DNA of 64,000 nucleotides from contig NW_001799255.1 of assembly GCF_000165425.1 (NCBI RefSeq), forward strand, positions 372,001 through 436,000, in the 5' to 3' direction. Every line of letters starts with the position of its first letter. Position 1 is the first letter of the stretch. The notes beneath the pieces are model-generated. The model had not been told where the DNA came from. It worked only from the letters and a program-made list of their open reading frames with translations, and did no database searches. The position numbers were made by a program, and so were the translations under genes. The stretch is from Paramecium tetraurelia (Eukaryota > Ciliophora > Oligohymenophorea > Peniculida > Parameciidae). This document shows positions 10,916 to 23,091 of this stretch, in pieces.

Positions 10916-13900
10916 TCATTAAGGCTTAGCTGTTAATAACTCATCTGTATTTTCTGGTTGTTTTAAATGATCATGGCTTTCTTGGAATTATTTTAAATTT
11001 ATTAAGTAATCACTAAGTTCTTACTACAAAATAGATGAATAGATATTACTCTAAAGTTGTGTGCGTTATTTAAGTTCTAAAACATTCTAGCAATGTGTAA
11101 TTCAGTTTATTGTTTACTAACATTAGGGAAGGCATTGTATAAGGAATTCACAAGATATTAGGATATAAACTCTAAGTTTGATCCGACTTGTTCATTGGAT
11201 AATTTAGCTGTGATTTGTTAATTAGAGGCAACTTAGAACAAGATCATTAATATTTGGCTTTAATGTTTAAATCCACTAGCATGTAGATTATCAGTCAAAA
11301 TTTCTAGGATATCCTTTAACAATCTTAAATGATAGAGGGAATAAAATTGATTGGCAACAACTGCATCGCTATTGACTTACTTTGAAAATATTAATAGATA
11401 ATTACTTATAAGATATAGTATAAGACATCCAATCCCAATTCTTATAAATTAGGTACTTGATGTTTGAATGCCCAAACAATGCAGTCTATCATTAATTTAA
11501 ATTAGTCTTAGGGCATATTAAATAATGCCACTAAATGATATTGGACACAAGATCGCAAAAACTCAAAGAAGTTGATTCTATGATCTGGGTAAGAGTTGAA
11601 ATCTTGACTTATTAATCTAATAGTAGCATCGAACAGTCCTTTTAAAATCAATGGAACTAGATCCTCAATTGGTGCGAGGAACTTCTCAAGCATGTACTAT
11701 AAATATTGAGACTAATATATTACTTTAAAAGTCAATAGCAATTCTGGTTCCTTTTATTCGTTTATAGATTAAGAGTATTCATCAAGGAGATTACAAATAG
11801 GGATAACTAATGAGTTTTTTAATTGATAGTTCTTGTTCAATAATTCTTGATCGTTATTTTGGAAGTAAGTTGCATATAATTTCAAGATTTCCTTTTTCAC
11901 AGCCCTCTATTTCTTCACTGTATAATAACCCATAACGACAACTCCTTGTGCGAGTACTTATTATTGGATACTCTGACTATAAAAGAGATATATTTGATTG
12001 TAGGTAGGTAACAGTTAAATTAATGATTGAGTAAAAGCATATCCAGTAGGTTGAACTATTTGTTATAGGATTCTGAAATATTGGACGAAGAATTGTTAAA
12101 CTTTTTCATCTTTAAAGAGATCAATATAATTGCTTGATGAAGTATATTGACTCAACTGATCATTTAGATGTTTGACTAAACTGTTGACTAATTGAATTCT
12201 GATGTTTAAGTCTTCTTCAAATTTGATCATGTGACTCAAACTTTCATAGTACACCAATTTGTATTGATCTTATAATATTGCAACCTAATCTCTGATGTTT
12301 CTAATGAGTTCACAGATGTAGGGTTCTCTTTCCAATTGATCAGATTGACTATAATTTGATAGAGATAAGAATACATTTGTTGTCTTATGACAAACTCTTT
12401 GCCACACTTTTAACTGATGGTTAAAAATGTATTGCAGGCCATCTCTTGTACACCTGGGAAGGTCTCCTTCATGAACTCAAATAGCTTCTTAATGACTGTT
12501 TTCAGGAAATTCCAATTAGTTCTCAAGAATTTTGGGTATTGTCCTACAACATACATGATATTGGCAGCAACAACAGCTTTATTTTCTTTACCTTTCTTGA
12601 CTTCACAAAGGGAAAGTAAATTTTTAATTGTGTGAATTAAAAATTATTTCTCATCTTATTCTGGCAAACATCCAGATATCGATCCTATTGCCCAACAAAT
12701 GCTATTTAAATTATCAAATGACCATTCAGATCCATCCATCTAAAAATAAATTAATAAATTAATATAAAATGAATAATAGATATGAGACTCTTTAGTTTTA
12801 GACTTTATTGAGATCATTTATAATATCTCAATAAATTACAAGCACGCCATTATTAATGCGTTTTAAGATACAATAATGTTAATTTACCTATTTATCCAAT
12901 TTTTAAGTGATAATCTCCTTTGTACTTGTCCAATTTAATTTTGCCAGATTAATTAAAAGGTCCTTTAATAAATCATATAGAGCATTGTTTTCTGTATTTT
13001 ATAATTCCTCCTTGATTGGCTATCCAGTTTCATCAATGCTGATTAAGACTTCTTGGGGTTTAGCCATTTTGCTTACAACAATCTTTCTCAATTCAACCAA
13101 AATCTATTATTAAAAACTCATAAAATTATTACTCTAGGATAACTATTATTTTGTAAGGAGGGAGGATTCATTTCATTCGAATACAGATTCAAAATGATTT
13201 GATTTCCTTTGGGCAACTAAGATGGCTATTCCAACAACCTCTTGGTAAAGTCAAACCAGAACTCTGCACAAACCTTATAGTTCTATTCTAAGGGTAATTA
13301 AGAGAATCCAATCAGATATTATAAACTGTAATCAACTAATTAAATGACATTTGGATTGGTCTTAGAAACATTCTCCAACCAATCAAGATGTTGACTTAGG
13401 ATTCCTGTAAAGAATTATGTCAAAATAGCACAAAAATCGTCGAAGTATTATAATTAAGTATTGCTTGTTATTCTTAATCTCTATCTTTCCCCTAAAAATC
13501 CGAAGTCACATGGAAAAACTTATCTCAATTTTATTAAGATCTTCTCGAAAATAATACCAATCTTCTGTTATTAGATGATCATCTTCTATTAATCAGCTAA
13601 GAAAGTAGACAATAAAATTTACAATCAAGTTTGAGAATGACTATCTCTGTTAAACATCTAATGGAGAGGTTTCTGAAGTGATTGTTATCAAATAATTAGA
13701 TGAGAATCTCACACAATTATGTCATAAAGATAAAACCAAAAGGAATCCAGGATAAATATGTGTAAAGGGTTTCCAAAGTTTACTTTATCAAGGTTACTTT
13801 AATGTTTTACTTCTCCACAAATGTCTAAACCAAAAAGAAACAAAGTTCAAAGATCAATTAAAACTCTTTGTGAAGATTGCTTTTAAGTTCAACTATTTAA

Positions 13901-14528
13901 TTGGTTGTTAATTAATTTTTAGAATAATCAAATATTTCTTAACTAAAATTTAAAATATTTAAAAAATTACCTTAATAATCTAAGCAATTTCAAGTTGTTC
14001 TCACATAGGTTTTAATCTGTTTTACTTAATTCACAAATTTCAGGTATAAATGATACCCAAGTTGTCTTCCACTCGTGTTTTAATATTTATATTATAATCA
14101 TGTTTATTTAATTTAATAAAGATTCCTCGATTGAATCATGTTGGTCTTTTGCTCCAAAATGTAATAGTTATTTAAGAATAAAACCTTTAAGTCCTAATCT
14201 AGATTCTTCACGAATCAAATTCCATTTAGTTTTAATTTGTTCTTCAAGTACTTTCAAAGCTAAAAATTTAGTTTGATTTTATTTGCATAACAAAATGACC
14301 TAGTCGGTCATTGTCCAAAAGAATTAATCATTCTGTAAATCAACCCATATTTTAGTACAGGCAGTGATCTAAATGATATGAAATAATGTTTACAATTTAA
14401 ATGTTACTAGATCTCATTCCAGAAGTGACGAGATCAAGAGCTACTGCTTTTTAATCATTGAATGCTTAGGAGTGATCGAACAGCAATTGACTTGCCTAAA
14501 CAAGAGTATTATAATCGACTTCAGCCAT
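10916..14528 (-). CDS. XPO1: Exportin-1 (CRM1) nuclear export receptor
   Basis: A large HEAT-repeat protein of roughly 1,100 residues. Exportin-1 carries leucine-rich NES cargoes and some RNAs out of the nucleus with Ran-GTP. Family blocks are unmistakable: [20 protein letters not shown], then [20 protein letters not shown], then [16 protein letters not shown], then [14 protein letters not shown] and CIVWAFKH. The start [20 protein letters not shown] matches the CRM1 N-terminus. Several short introns occur (for example GTAATAATTTTA...AATAG upstream of [20 protein letters not shown]). One intron, 12740-12887, is 148 nt, far longer than the rest. It sits exactly between KLDKQ and MDGSEW, so its borders are well fixed. 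The gene ends at a TGA at 10916-10918, after a C-terminus ending TAKPQ. Confidence 0.93.
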
Positions 14529-14598
14529 ATTTTAATTATTTTAAGGAAATCAAAATTAAACAATGATAATTAAATATACGCAAATATAATAGTTTTAA

Positions 14599-15159
14599 TC
14601 AATGATCAAATAGTCTAGAAGTATTAATTTTTTCCACTCTCTATATATAATCGTCGACATTGTTTTTAGACTTAAACATTCCCATAATCCCAAAACCACT
14701 GGCCCGGTCATCGAATGAATGAGAAGTTGCAACTCGATTGTTAAATAACTAGTTTTTTATTGGTTTCTTAACCCTTTAAATACAATCCATCAGTCTTTTA
14801 ATCGATTCATCCAAAATCTTATGATTCTCCTATTGAATTTGCAGATGCTGATATTATTGTTCTATCTCGAATTATAAGTCTTCACATGCATCTAATCTGA
14901 GATGAAGTTCCTTTTTTTGTTTGATCAATTGGATCTCCTTCTCCTCAATCTACTTCTACTATTCTTCCTTTAGATTTTGCATAACCTGTATCTTCTCTAT
15001 TTCCCTGAGTTCTTGATCTTGCTATTGCTTGATTAATTTCTGATCTCTTATTTGTTATTTTAATAACTCAATTTATCCCTTGAGAAGTAAATTTTTATTT
15101 TCAGTTTGGCATTCTCTCTAAATAATTGCCTATAGATTTTACTCAAATCTTTCATTCAT
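14599..15159 (-). CDS. Coiled-coil protein, 186 residues
   Basis: A single intronless frame of 187 codons. Residues 1-120 form a strong coiled coil (INQIELLKQQ-type heptads; EEQQKQIEEKEIQLIKQKKE is visible). The C-terminal third is different, with SHSFDDRASGFGIMGMF and a basic-acidic ending near NVDDYIQRVEKIN. No family recognised. It could be cytoskeletal, basal-body or trafficking related, as is common in ciliates, but that is inference. The neighbouring minus-strand SR gene is upstream. Confidence 0.7.
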
Positions 15160-15375
15160 TTTTTCTATGAATTAATAATAGTAAAAATGTCTTAAAAAAT
15201 ATATTTATATACAAAATTTATTTAGTTTTTCGATTGCTTAAGAAGTTGACATATTAAATGTTTTCCTATGAATGAGCAAAAGCAGTTCAGAAATAATAGG
15301 AAAGGGAATGAAAAATGGAAGAAAACACGATTGATTTAATTTCTAATTTCTTTTTTTTCTTTATTTGATCCTTTC

Positions 15376-16070
15376 TCATTTAGAAGATGATGACTTGTGT
15401 GACTATCTCTATTTATTGCTAACTGATGATCTGGACCTTGAATTTGTATTAGATCTCTTGCAACTGGTACTTTTCTTCCTCTTATTATCTCTCCTTGGAC
15501 TTCTGCTCCTTCTGCTGTATCTGTTTCGCTTCTTAGAGTCCCTCCTTCTCCTCGAGTGAGAAGATGAATAAGAAGAATACGAACGAGACCTTGAATTTGA
15601 TCTCCTTGATCTTCTATGTCTGCCCAATTCATAAAAACAATTAAATACCGTGATCTCGAATCAGAATACCTCTTTCTCCTTGGTGACGATCTGTTTGGAC
15701 ACTCCCTAGCCCTAAACTCTTAACATCATCATCATTACCAATGCCCTCCTTTTCCACATTTGAAGCATTCGTCATTCTCTTAAGGCCCACTTCTACGTCC
15801 TTTTCGATTGTCAACTACATCAACTTTTAATTTCTATCCGTTAATCGTTTATCCGTTAAGTGCCTTAAGAGCATCCTCAGCTTCCGATTCCGATTAAAAT
15901 GTCTATTTAAATAGAAAAACACATCTTACAACAAAAGAGTACGATCCCTTATAGGCAACATCCTTTATATTACCATATTTTTTGAATATGTCCTTTATGC
16001 CCTTCTCATCAGGTATTTTGTTACGACTGTAACCAGCAACGAACAATTAATTTGGCACTATCTCACCCAT
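15376..16070 (-). CDS. SR splicing factor: RRM, zinc knuckle, RS tail
   Basis: A 203-residue protein with an N-terminal RRM (MGEIVPNQLFVAGYSRNKIP, then IKDVAYKGSYSFVV, then ALNGQTINGQKLKVDVVDNR). A CCHC zinc knuckle follows, CFKCGKGGHWARECPN, and then a tail dominated by Arg-Ser dipeptides. This is the SRSF7/plant RSZ layout: such proteins bind exonic enhancers and help U1 and U2AF. Introns were placed at 15903-15929, 15712-15738 and 15620-15648; the exons sum to 204 codons. The second intron splits the zinc knuckle, and removing it restores HWAREC exactly. The third ends CAG. Regulation by SR-protein kinases is expected from family knowledge. Confidence 0.92.
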
Positions 16071-16740
16071 ATAATAAGATTTAATTTTTAATAATCAATC
16101 TTAATTTTTTACTTAATTCTAAACTCAATTAATCATCAAACACTTATGAAACTTCAACAACACCATCATTCATTAAATTACATCTATGGATAATTATACC
16201 TTGCTCAAGTTCTTATATACTTACATATGATTTATTAAATTTACAATTCTATAAAGAATTCTTGTAGAATTACTTTAATTATATTGTATTTAATAATAGT
16301 TTATAACTTTAAAGTATTTTATTCAATTCGCATCCTACTTATGGTTACTATTAAATTTATCAAAGTTCTTATGTAATGTGTAAATAAATTACTGCTTGAA
16401 TACTTACAAGAATAGTGAAAGCTAAAGCATTACTTAAAACTTTCAATCTCACTCTTAAAATTATTGTAATAGCAACAACAAATATAAAAACCTAGAATTA
16501 CAGAAAAACTCATTTTAAACTAAATGATTGGTATAAGATAGAAATAGAATATTAAAAAGAAAGAATATTAAAATTTATAAAATTAATTTGATTTACTGCA
16601 AATGAAAAACCAAAAGTATTATAATGACTATTTTTTGATTAACTTCTCTAAAATAAAACATTCATATGCAAAGTATTACTTCAAAATATATATTATTTTT
16701 AATTATTATAAAACAAATACATAATTCTTAATTACCATTC
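16071..16740. other. Spacer, one weak open frame
   Basis: A minus-strand frame from about 16515 stays open for roughly 100 codons without TGA, but it has odd composition and no family signal. I do not call it a gene. Confidence 0.35.
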
Positions 16741-17894
16741 TCATGTGAAAATTCTACTCAAAAAAGACTTAGTATCCCTTTCCCATGCCTATTAAATTAT
16801 TGCATGTTCAGCTTCTGTAAATTATAAAACAGTTGCAATTACAGGTATCGTTTTTTATTTTACCTTTTGATTAATGGATATAATTACTGAATACTCCTCT
16901 GTAAAAAAGCGTATGATTATATTTTTAATATATTGAATATTTGCATTCTTTTAATTCTCTTAGCATAATAGATCAATTTTAATATTCTTTTCTCTCAATT
17001 CCTTAGTGAGTTAATCAATGGTATTTTCTAATAATTAGATTTACTATCTACCATTTTCAAAATGCTAGATTTCTGTTTTAAATTATATAAAAAATACTTT
17101 GTTCTCTTTCCATCTTTCTTTCTTCTTCAATTTCAAGTAGTCTTTATTTATGCTCCTTGGCTTGCTACTCTATCAAATTAGTTTACTCCTACTATTATTA
17201 TATTAACTCATAAATTGTTTAATTCAAGGTAATTAAGTGCTATTTAAGAGAATGCAATTATGGACTACAAGACTTAGTTTATATATAAATGTACTTTCAA
17301 TAACTACAACAATAGCAGTTTAATTTTTGCCTCACAATCTGTGCTTTAATCAACAAGAGTTAAGGAGGTCTCTCTGATTTCTTCAGATTAGTTAACTAAT
17401 TCATTAATATTGAGTATGATTTCCTATTTATACTTGTCAAATTCGTTTTATAAATCATTAAACAAAGTAAGTATTTCTTATTTTTTCTTATCACTTTAAT
17501 GACATTCTTACTGCAATATTTTCATTCTCTAATCGTATTGTTATGCAACAACTAAAATATCATCTTTGGATTTAGAATAATCTAGTAATTTGATATCTTC
17601 ATGCATTTATGAATTTAGCTGTTTATTGAATTCGCTCTCTCTTACCCATTCAATTCCATTATTTTTAATACATATCCATTCAATTTCTTCTACTTTTACT
17701 TTGGCTAAAACTCTTTCACACACAATCTTCTTTTCATCTCCCAAATATTTATTGACAATTTATTCTAGATTATCATTCTTTTGTTTTTCATCTTACAATT
17801 ATTGATTTCTTTCAGCGAGATCTGCTCTCAATTTATCGATAGTTAATTTAGCTTTAATTATTAATTATTTTTGTTATTCAATTTTTTCTTCCAT
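16741..17894 (-). CDS. GRIP-domain golgin-like coiled-coil protein
   Basis: A 368-residue protein, mostly coiled coil (MEEKIEQQKQLIIKAKLTID and later LRADLAERNQQLQDEKQ). It ends in a GRIP domain: NIQYIKNIIIRFF, then KTIPVIATVLQFTEAEHAII, with the key tyrosine of the YIKN motif. GRIP domains dock golgins on the trans-Golgi network by binding Arl1-GTP. Introns at 17273-17294 (ends TAAG) and 17073-17097 (ends CAG) give exons summing to 369 codons. It is short for a golgin, as seen in protists. Its ATG is only 9 bp from the divergent SMP-protein ATG. Confidence 0.8.
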
Positions 17895-17903
17895 TAATAA
17901 ATT

Positions 17904-20735
17904 ATGCAATTAACAAATAAAATAGTTATTGGAATAATTATTGCTTCATTTCTACAGTGGTATAATTATTCCTTTTTCATTGGCTTTGTAATTGGATGCT
18001 CGGCAATTCTGTGTATTGAGTATAACTATATCATGGATTATCTAAAACAAAAGCATAAGAATTATGAGGTGAGCATCACAAGCTGTAAAATTTTAATATA
18101 AATAAAAAGTAAAATAACACGTGGATGAATATTTGCACCCTATTAAATAGAAGAGGAAGCATTACATAAATAAGTTCAATTCAGAATTACAAATTGAAAA
18201 CCCACAGCCCAAATAAGAAGATAAATAATCTATACAACAAATTTCTGTATAAAAATTATAGAGAAAAAAATTCTTAAAAAGATTAGACATCTACTTAGAG
18301 TTCTTTGAAGGGATCAAGGTAACAATCTAAGTTATTGTAGGAATCAGAGCAACAATTTGGTCAATAATTAAATGATTTAGATAGTAAATTGTTGTCAGAA
18401 AATGAAATTACCATTGTAGATAAATACACCGAGGAGGGAAATGACATCATATAACAATTGACAGGCATTTAATTGAGCTCTAAATTATACTTGTACTTAC
18501 CCTAATGGAAAGACTTTAAGAAAGTATTAAAATAAATTAGTCAATGCCATACCGAAGTCTCTTAAGACATGTATAGAGTGAGTCTTCAACTCCACTAACT
18601 CAGGAAGGGGTATCTTAAAGATGTGGAAGAGATAAGAAAACAAAGAAAGAAATTGAAACACCAAACAGTTGAGATCTATTAACATTACTAGAAGATTTTA
18701 AATGAATTTGTACAAAATGAAAAAGATTTATAAACGTTTACTTAAGCTCATTCAGAAATGCTCAAGAGAAAAGATGATCCTACTCAAATCATTAAAAGCG
18801 AAATGAAAGTGAAATTATAAATGCAGTAATCAGATAATATCAGATTGAAATTAACTGATGCCAGGGATAGAATCAAAGAAAATTAAATAGAAATTAATGA
18901 GTTTAATTAAAAAATGCAACAATTTCAAGTTAATTACGAAGAATAAAGAGTTATATTTGTAAAATAGGGATTCCAAGCATTCTTAATAACATCTGAGAAT
19001 TATGCCAGTCAATTTTAAACCTATATCTCCACATTGATAGTCATTATTGATGAAGATTATTGTAATCATATCTCATTAATTCATTAGACCAAATATATCC
19101 CTCAAGATAAAATAGGAGTCCAAAATCACCCCAAAAACAAGTGTTGGAAAATCAATAACAAGGTTAACTACTTGAACTTGAAATCAATGAATAAATAAAA
19201 GAAATTTAAAGGCAAACAACCTATTAACTCCAACAATGGTAAATAGTCTAAAAGTATAATGAAGAATTGGAATACTTCTTTAGAGATACAATCTAAATAT
19301 TGAACCAAATGACTATTGATAAGGATTTTTCACTTGTAAAATAGTAAGTAGAACAGGAAAAATAGGATGTATCAAGTGTTTTCAATATACTCTTTTCTAG
19401 TTTAGTTAGTGTTATTAAAATAATTAAAGATACTAATAAATAGTTAGTTGATTAGGTCGAAAGGAAGAGATAGGATATAGCTAAATGTAGATTAGATATG
19501 TCTATTGGAAAGGAACTTGAGATTTGTGCATTGCGAGAATTAAAAAAATTGCAAAGTCTTAGTACTGATGAAAAAGCACTTGAATAGTATTAAAATGATT
19601 AAGTGGATAAATCAAAAACAAAAAAAGCAGCTTAGCATTTTTTTAATGAAATGAAACAAAATATTTCTGATGTAAAATCCTTAAACTTTGGGAAATTTTA
19701 TGCAACCATAGGATAAACAGTATCTAAGGTCTAAAAGATGAGCAATTTAAAGGAAGATGACTTAAGAGAGTAGTAGGTTAAATTAATGGAAGACAAGAAG
19801 GCTTTGATTTAGTTATAAGGATTTACATTAAAAAAAATGGAGGATTTTCTCATAAAACATAGTAAATTAGTAGCCAAAATGAAAAAAACATTAATTGAAG
19901 ATTTAGGCAGATTTGCTATTTAAATCTTCACTCATCTAAGAATGATAGTTGATGAAAGTAACATTTTTATAACTTATAATAGCAACGGAAAATATCTAGA
20001 TTATGTAATAAAAAGAAAGCTTAGAAAATTAAACTGAATAATAAGTGTTGTAAAATGAGAAGGAGGATACAACTTGTCAGAATGAAGAAATTGTAGAGGA
20101 TCTTAATGTGAGTACAACATCTTTGTTACTTTAAAAATTATTAAAAGTCTTAGTGAATGATTGGAAGGAAAGCGAATATTTCAAAGGCAAAATAAAGAAA
20201 ATGCTACATAAAGCATTCAATAAGAAGAGGGTGACTATGCTGTCAGAAATCACAGTAACTGATTTAAAAATTGCTGGAGATCCTCCATCCTTATCTGAGA
20301 TAAAAGCATTAAGATAAGATGTTAATGAAGTAATGTTTAGAATCTATCTTAGTTTTTGTGTGATTTGGATTTATCTTTCAGGGGAAAAATCTAAATTGTT
20401 TTAAATACAAACATCATTATAAATTGGCCTAAGGAATACTAAGTGCCTGTCGAAATCAAAGTTACTATCTCTACTTTTACTAGTAGGATTAGATTGTGCT
20501 TCGTACCCACGTATCTTGGAAAGAGTTGGTATAATCAATTAAGATAAATTTAAGGCTTTCTATGATAGGATAACCAGTAATAAATTTAGATATCGAACCG
20601 ACTCTCTTGTAGAAGTATAATATTGCCAAAATCCAATAAATTGCTGATTTGATTAGAGAGTTTTTAATTGGAAAGGTAAAGTTAATGACTTACCCGAATA
20701 AATTATCAATAAAAATACCTTTGAGTAAGAAATGA
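17904..20735 (+). CDS. Membrane-anchored coiled-coil protein with SMP lipid-transfer domain
   Basis: An 894-residue protein with seven exons that sum to exactly 895 codons. Introns: 18085-18109, 18319-18340, 19062-19087, 19958-19982, 20330-20352 and 20529-20554. Residues about 6-45 are one long or hairpin membrane segment (KIVIGIIIASFLQWY, FFIGFVIGCSAILC). A central coiled coil of about 500 residues follows, with BAR-like stretches (FTLKKMEDFLIKHSKLVAKM). About residues 690-880 match an SMP domain: MLSEITVTDLKIAGDPPSL, then CDLDLSFRGKIQIVLNT, then SMIGQPVINLDIEPTLL. SMP domains carry lipids at membrane contact sites, as in TEX2 and extended synaptotagmins. An ER anchor with a long spacer fits that job. 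No C2 or PH domain was seen. Confidence 0.75.
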
Positions 20736-20831
20736 ATACTGATATTATTTTATAAATTATATAAATTCTAAAGAGTTTCAATTGGAAAAGCATTATTTTT
20801 TTTATTTTTTAATTTCTAAAGCTATATTATT

Positions 20832-21939
20832 ATGAAATCACAAATTGTTAACAATTAAAGATATTATTCATGCTAAGATGAAGATGGAAATTCTACAAGG
20901 ATGCTTAGAAATTCTAACAATTCAGTTAGGATACTTACAGACATTCAATTGTAAACAACTTTAATTATCATTAGGCCCTAATAAATGTCAAAAAGCACTC
21001 AAGATGCTTATGAAAAAGGGGAAAGCGAGATGAAGAATAATATCTTTGACAACGTTATTAAGGAGAACATTATTGGATTCTCAATTGATATTTATAATCA
21101 TTATATCATCCAATGTATTTTAGAAAAAGGACTGAGTGAACACAAAAGCTATGTTTTAAGACAAGTCGTAGAAAATATGGATTTATTTTGCTATCGGAAA
21201 TATGCCTACAAAATAGTACAGGCATGCTTAACTTAATTCCAAAACAATTAAATCATCTAATACATAATTGATAATATCAAGAGACTATAATTTGATTAAT
21301 ATGGAAATCTCATCATTAGTACACTTTTAGACACTATTCAGAATGATGAATAATTTGCTTAAATAATAAACAAATTATAAATCGATAAAATCAAATATCA
21401 TCAATATGGTTGTGTAATTTTGATTAATATGGTCACTTGCCCCAAAGCTAACCATGTGGGTCCTATAATCAATAAACTTATCTAAGAAAGCATTCAATTA
21501 TCAAAATCTTAGTTTTCGAATTATATCATTTAGAAGATGCTAAAAGAAAGAACAATTGAGTAAAATAAGGTTTTAATCAATGAATTCTTGATTCCAAATT
21601 TTGTTGAGTTATCATGTAATAAGTTTGGAAGTAATGTTTGTGAAATCATGGTCACTAAATCACTTGCTTATTAACTCTAGAATTTATGGAATTTAGTCAT
21701 TAAATAGTATGATTTTTATTTATTTTAGGAATCTGAGATCACTTTTGAATAATGAGTATGCAAACTACGTCATGCAAAGATATTATGCTCATATTATGAT
21801 GTTTAATTACATTCTAGATGAGTTTTAATAATCATTATTTGAAATGAATAAAAAACAATTATTAAACCAGAATGGTAAAATTGTTTATCGATTTGTCAAT
21901 CAATGTAATCAAGTAGTCCAATAGTATCAATAATATTGA
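20832..21939 (+). CDS. Pumilio/PUF-family RNA-binding protein
   Basis: A 361-residue protein made of PUF repeats. Repeat cores read IDIYNHYIIQCILEKG, then CYRKYAYKIVQACL, then FDQYGNLIISTLLD, KYHQYGCVILINM, FSNYIIQKML, CNKFGSNVCEIMV and NNEYANYVMQRY. PUF proteins bind UGUR-containing 3' UTR motifs and usually repress or destabilise mRNA. One intron, 21707-21728 (GTATG...TTTTAG), joins exons totalling 362 codons. I count at least seven repeats by eye. The N-terminal extension is short, so the protein is close to a bare PUM-HD. Several repeats keep the N-Y/x-Q type RNA-contact residues. The start chosen is the most upstream ATG in frame. Confidence 0.88.
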
Positions 21940-22010
21940 GACTTATGATTCAAAAATTATGATTATTATATAAAAATTATATAATAATTAAAATTACACA
22001 AAAAAAAAGA

Positions 22011-22912
22011 ATGAAAGATTTTACTAAATTCGTACTTTGTGCTTTGAGCGGAACAATTTTTGGTCTTCTATATAAATTTAATAGAGAAAAAATTAACAAA
22101 AATTAAATTGAATTAGACATTCTTAAAAATTAGAAGAGTGTTAACGTGTCGCAATTGAAGTATATCATTTAAATGAAAAAGGGATTCATTTTCCATAACA
22201 GATGATAATCAATTAAGTTTGTTTGTCGAAGGATAGGTAGGATAAAATCAAGAATTATTAAAAAGTACAAATAGCAAACATGTTGGTGTCTTAATTAAGA
22301 AATCAAAATATGAGATAGAAACTATAGAAAATAATGGTACGAGTGCACAATAAAGAAGATTAGTTAGCGCAACAATAGATAGTGCATCTTCATTTATTTT
22401 ATAATCATAACAAAACTCAAAAGAGAATTTACTTATCAAAAACTTTTAAGAGACAATTATTTTACCAAAAGTCTTAAAACATCAAAAAACTGATCAATTC
22501 TTAATCCCTCCTGAAGTCAGAACAAATATGAGAGAGCCTAAAACGTAAATCTTATGAGATAATTAGGGATGAAGAAAAAGCAGAATTTAAGGAGGGAAAA
22601 ATTAAAAAGTTTATAACAACTATTTCAAAAATTGGAGTGGAAATAAAAGAAGACATTCTTTGCGAAGGAACTTTCATGTGTGTTTATGGAAATGTTATTT
22701 TTGATAGAACTTACAATACTTTTAGAATAACAGCACCTAAATTTTTTGCCATCAGCAAAGAATAAATTATTGGATATTTTGAAGCCGACTAAAATACATT
22801 GAAATTCTTACAGATTTTAATGGCCATTGGAGGAATAGTAATATTTAAATCATATATAGACTTTTTCTATCTTTGCTTTAAAATATTTATATAAGACTTT
22901 GTTTACTAATGA
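22011..22912 (+). CDS. MUL1/GIDE-like membrane protein without RING
   Basis: A 285-residue protein with three exons (introns 22160-22181, ending AAAAG, and 22545-22566, ending AATTAG) that sum to 286 codons. The N-terminus is a membrane segment (FTKFVLCALSGTIFGLLY). The centre has VGVLIKKSKYEIETI and FLIPPEVRTNMREP. The C-terminal half resembles the GIDE domain of mitochondrial E3 ligase MUL1/MULAN: EDILCEGTFMCVYGNVIFD, then ITAPKFFAISKEQIIGYFE, then a second membrane segment (LQILMAIGGIVIF). MUL1 ends in a cytosolic RING finger, which is absent here before the TGA. It may therefore be a ligase-dead relative or a receptor. The assignment is moderate. Confidence 0.65.
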
Positions 22913-23091
22913 AAAAAAATAGAAATTTGAGGTCTAAATAAAAACAATAGAATGATAATTCATCTATCATTGTACAATTATTATAGATTATTAAAATTAT
23001 TAAATATATTTGAACACTTCTAATTATCTATTCGTAATAGTATAATTTATTCCATTTATAAACTTTTCTTTTTATATTTAAAATGTAAATT

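Noticed and set aside
15336-15632. Acidic and hydrophobic frames over the RS tail
   Set aside because: Alternative frames of the repetitive Arg-Ser coding sequence of the SR protein.
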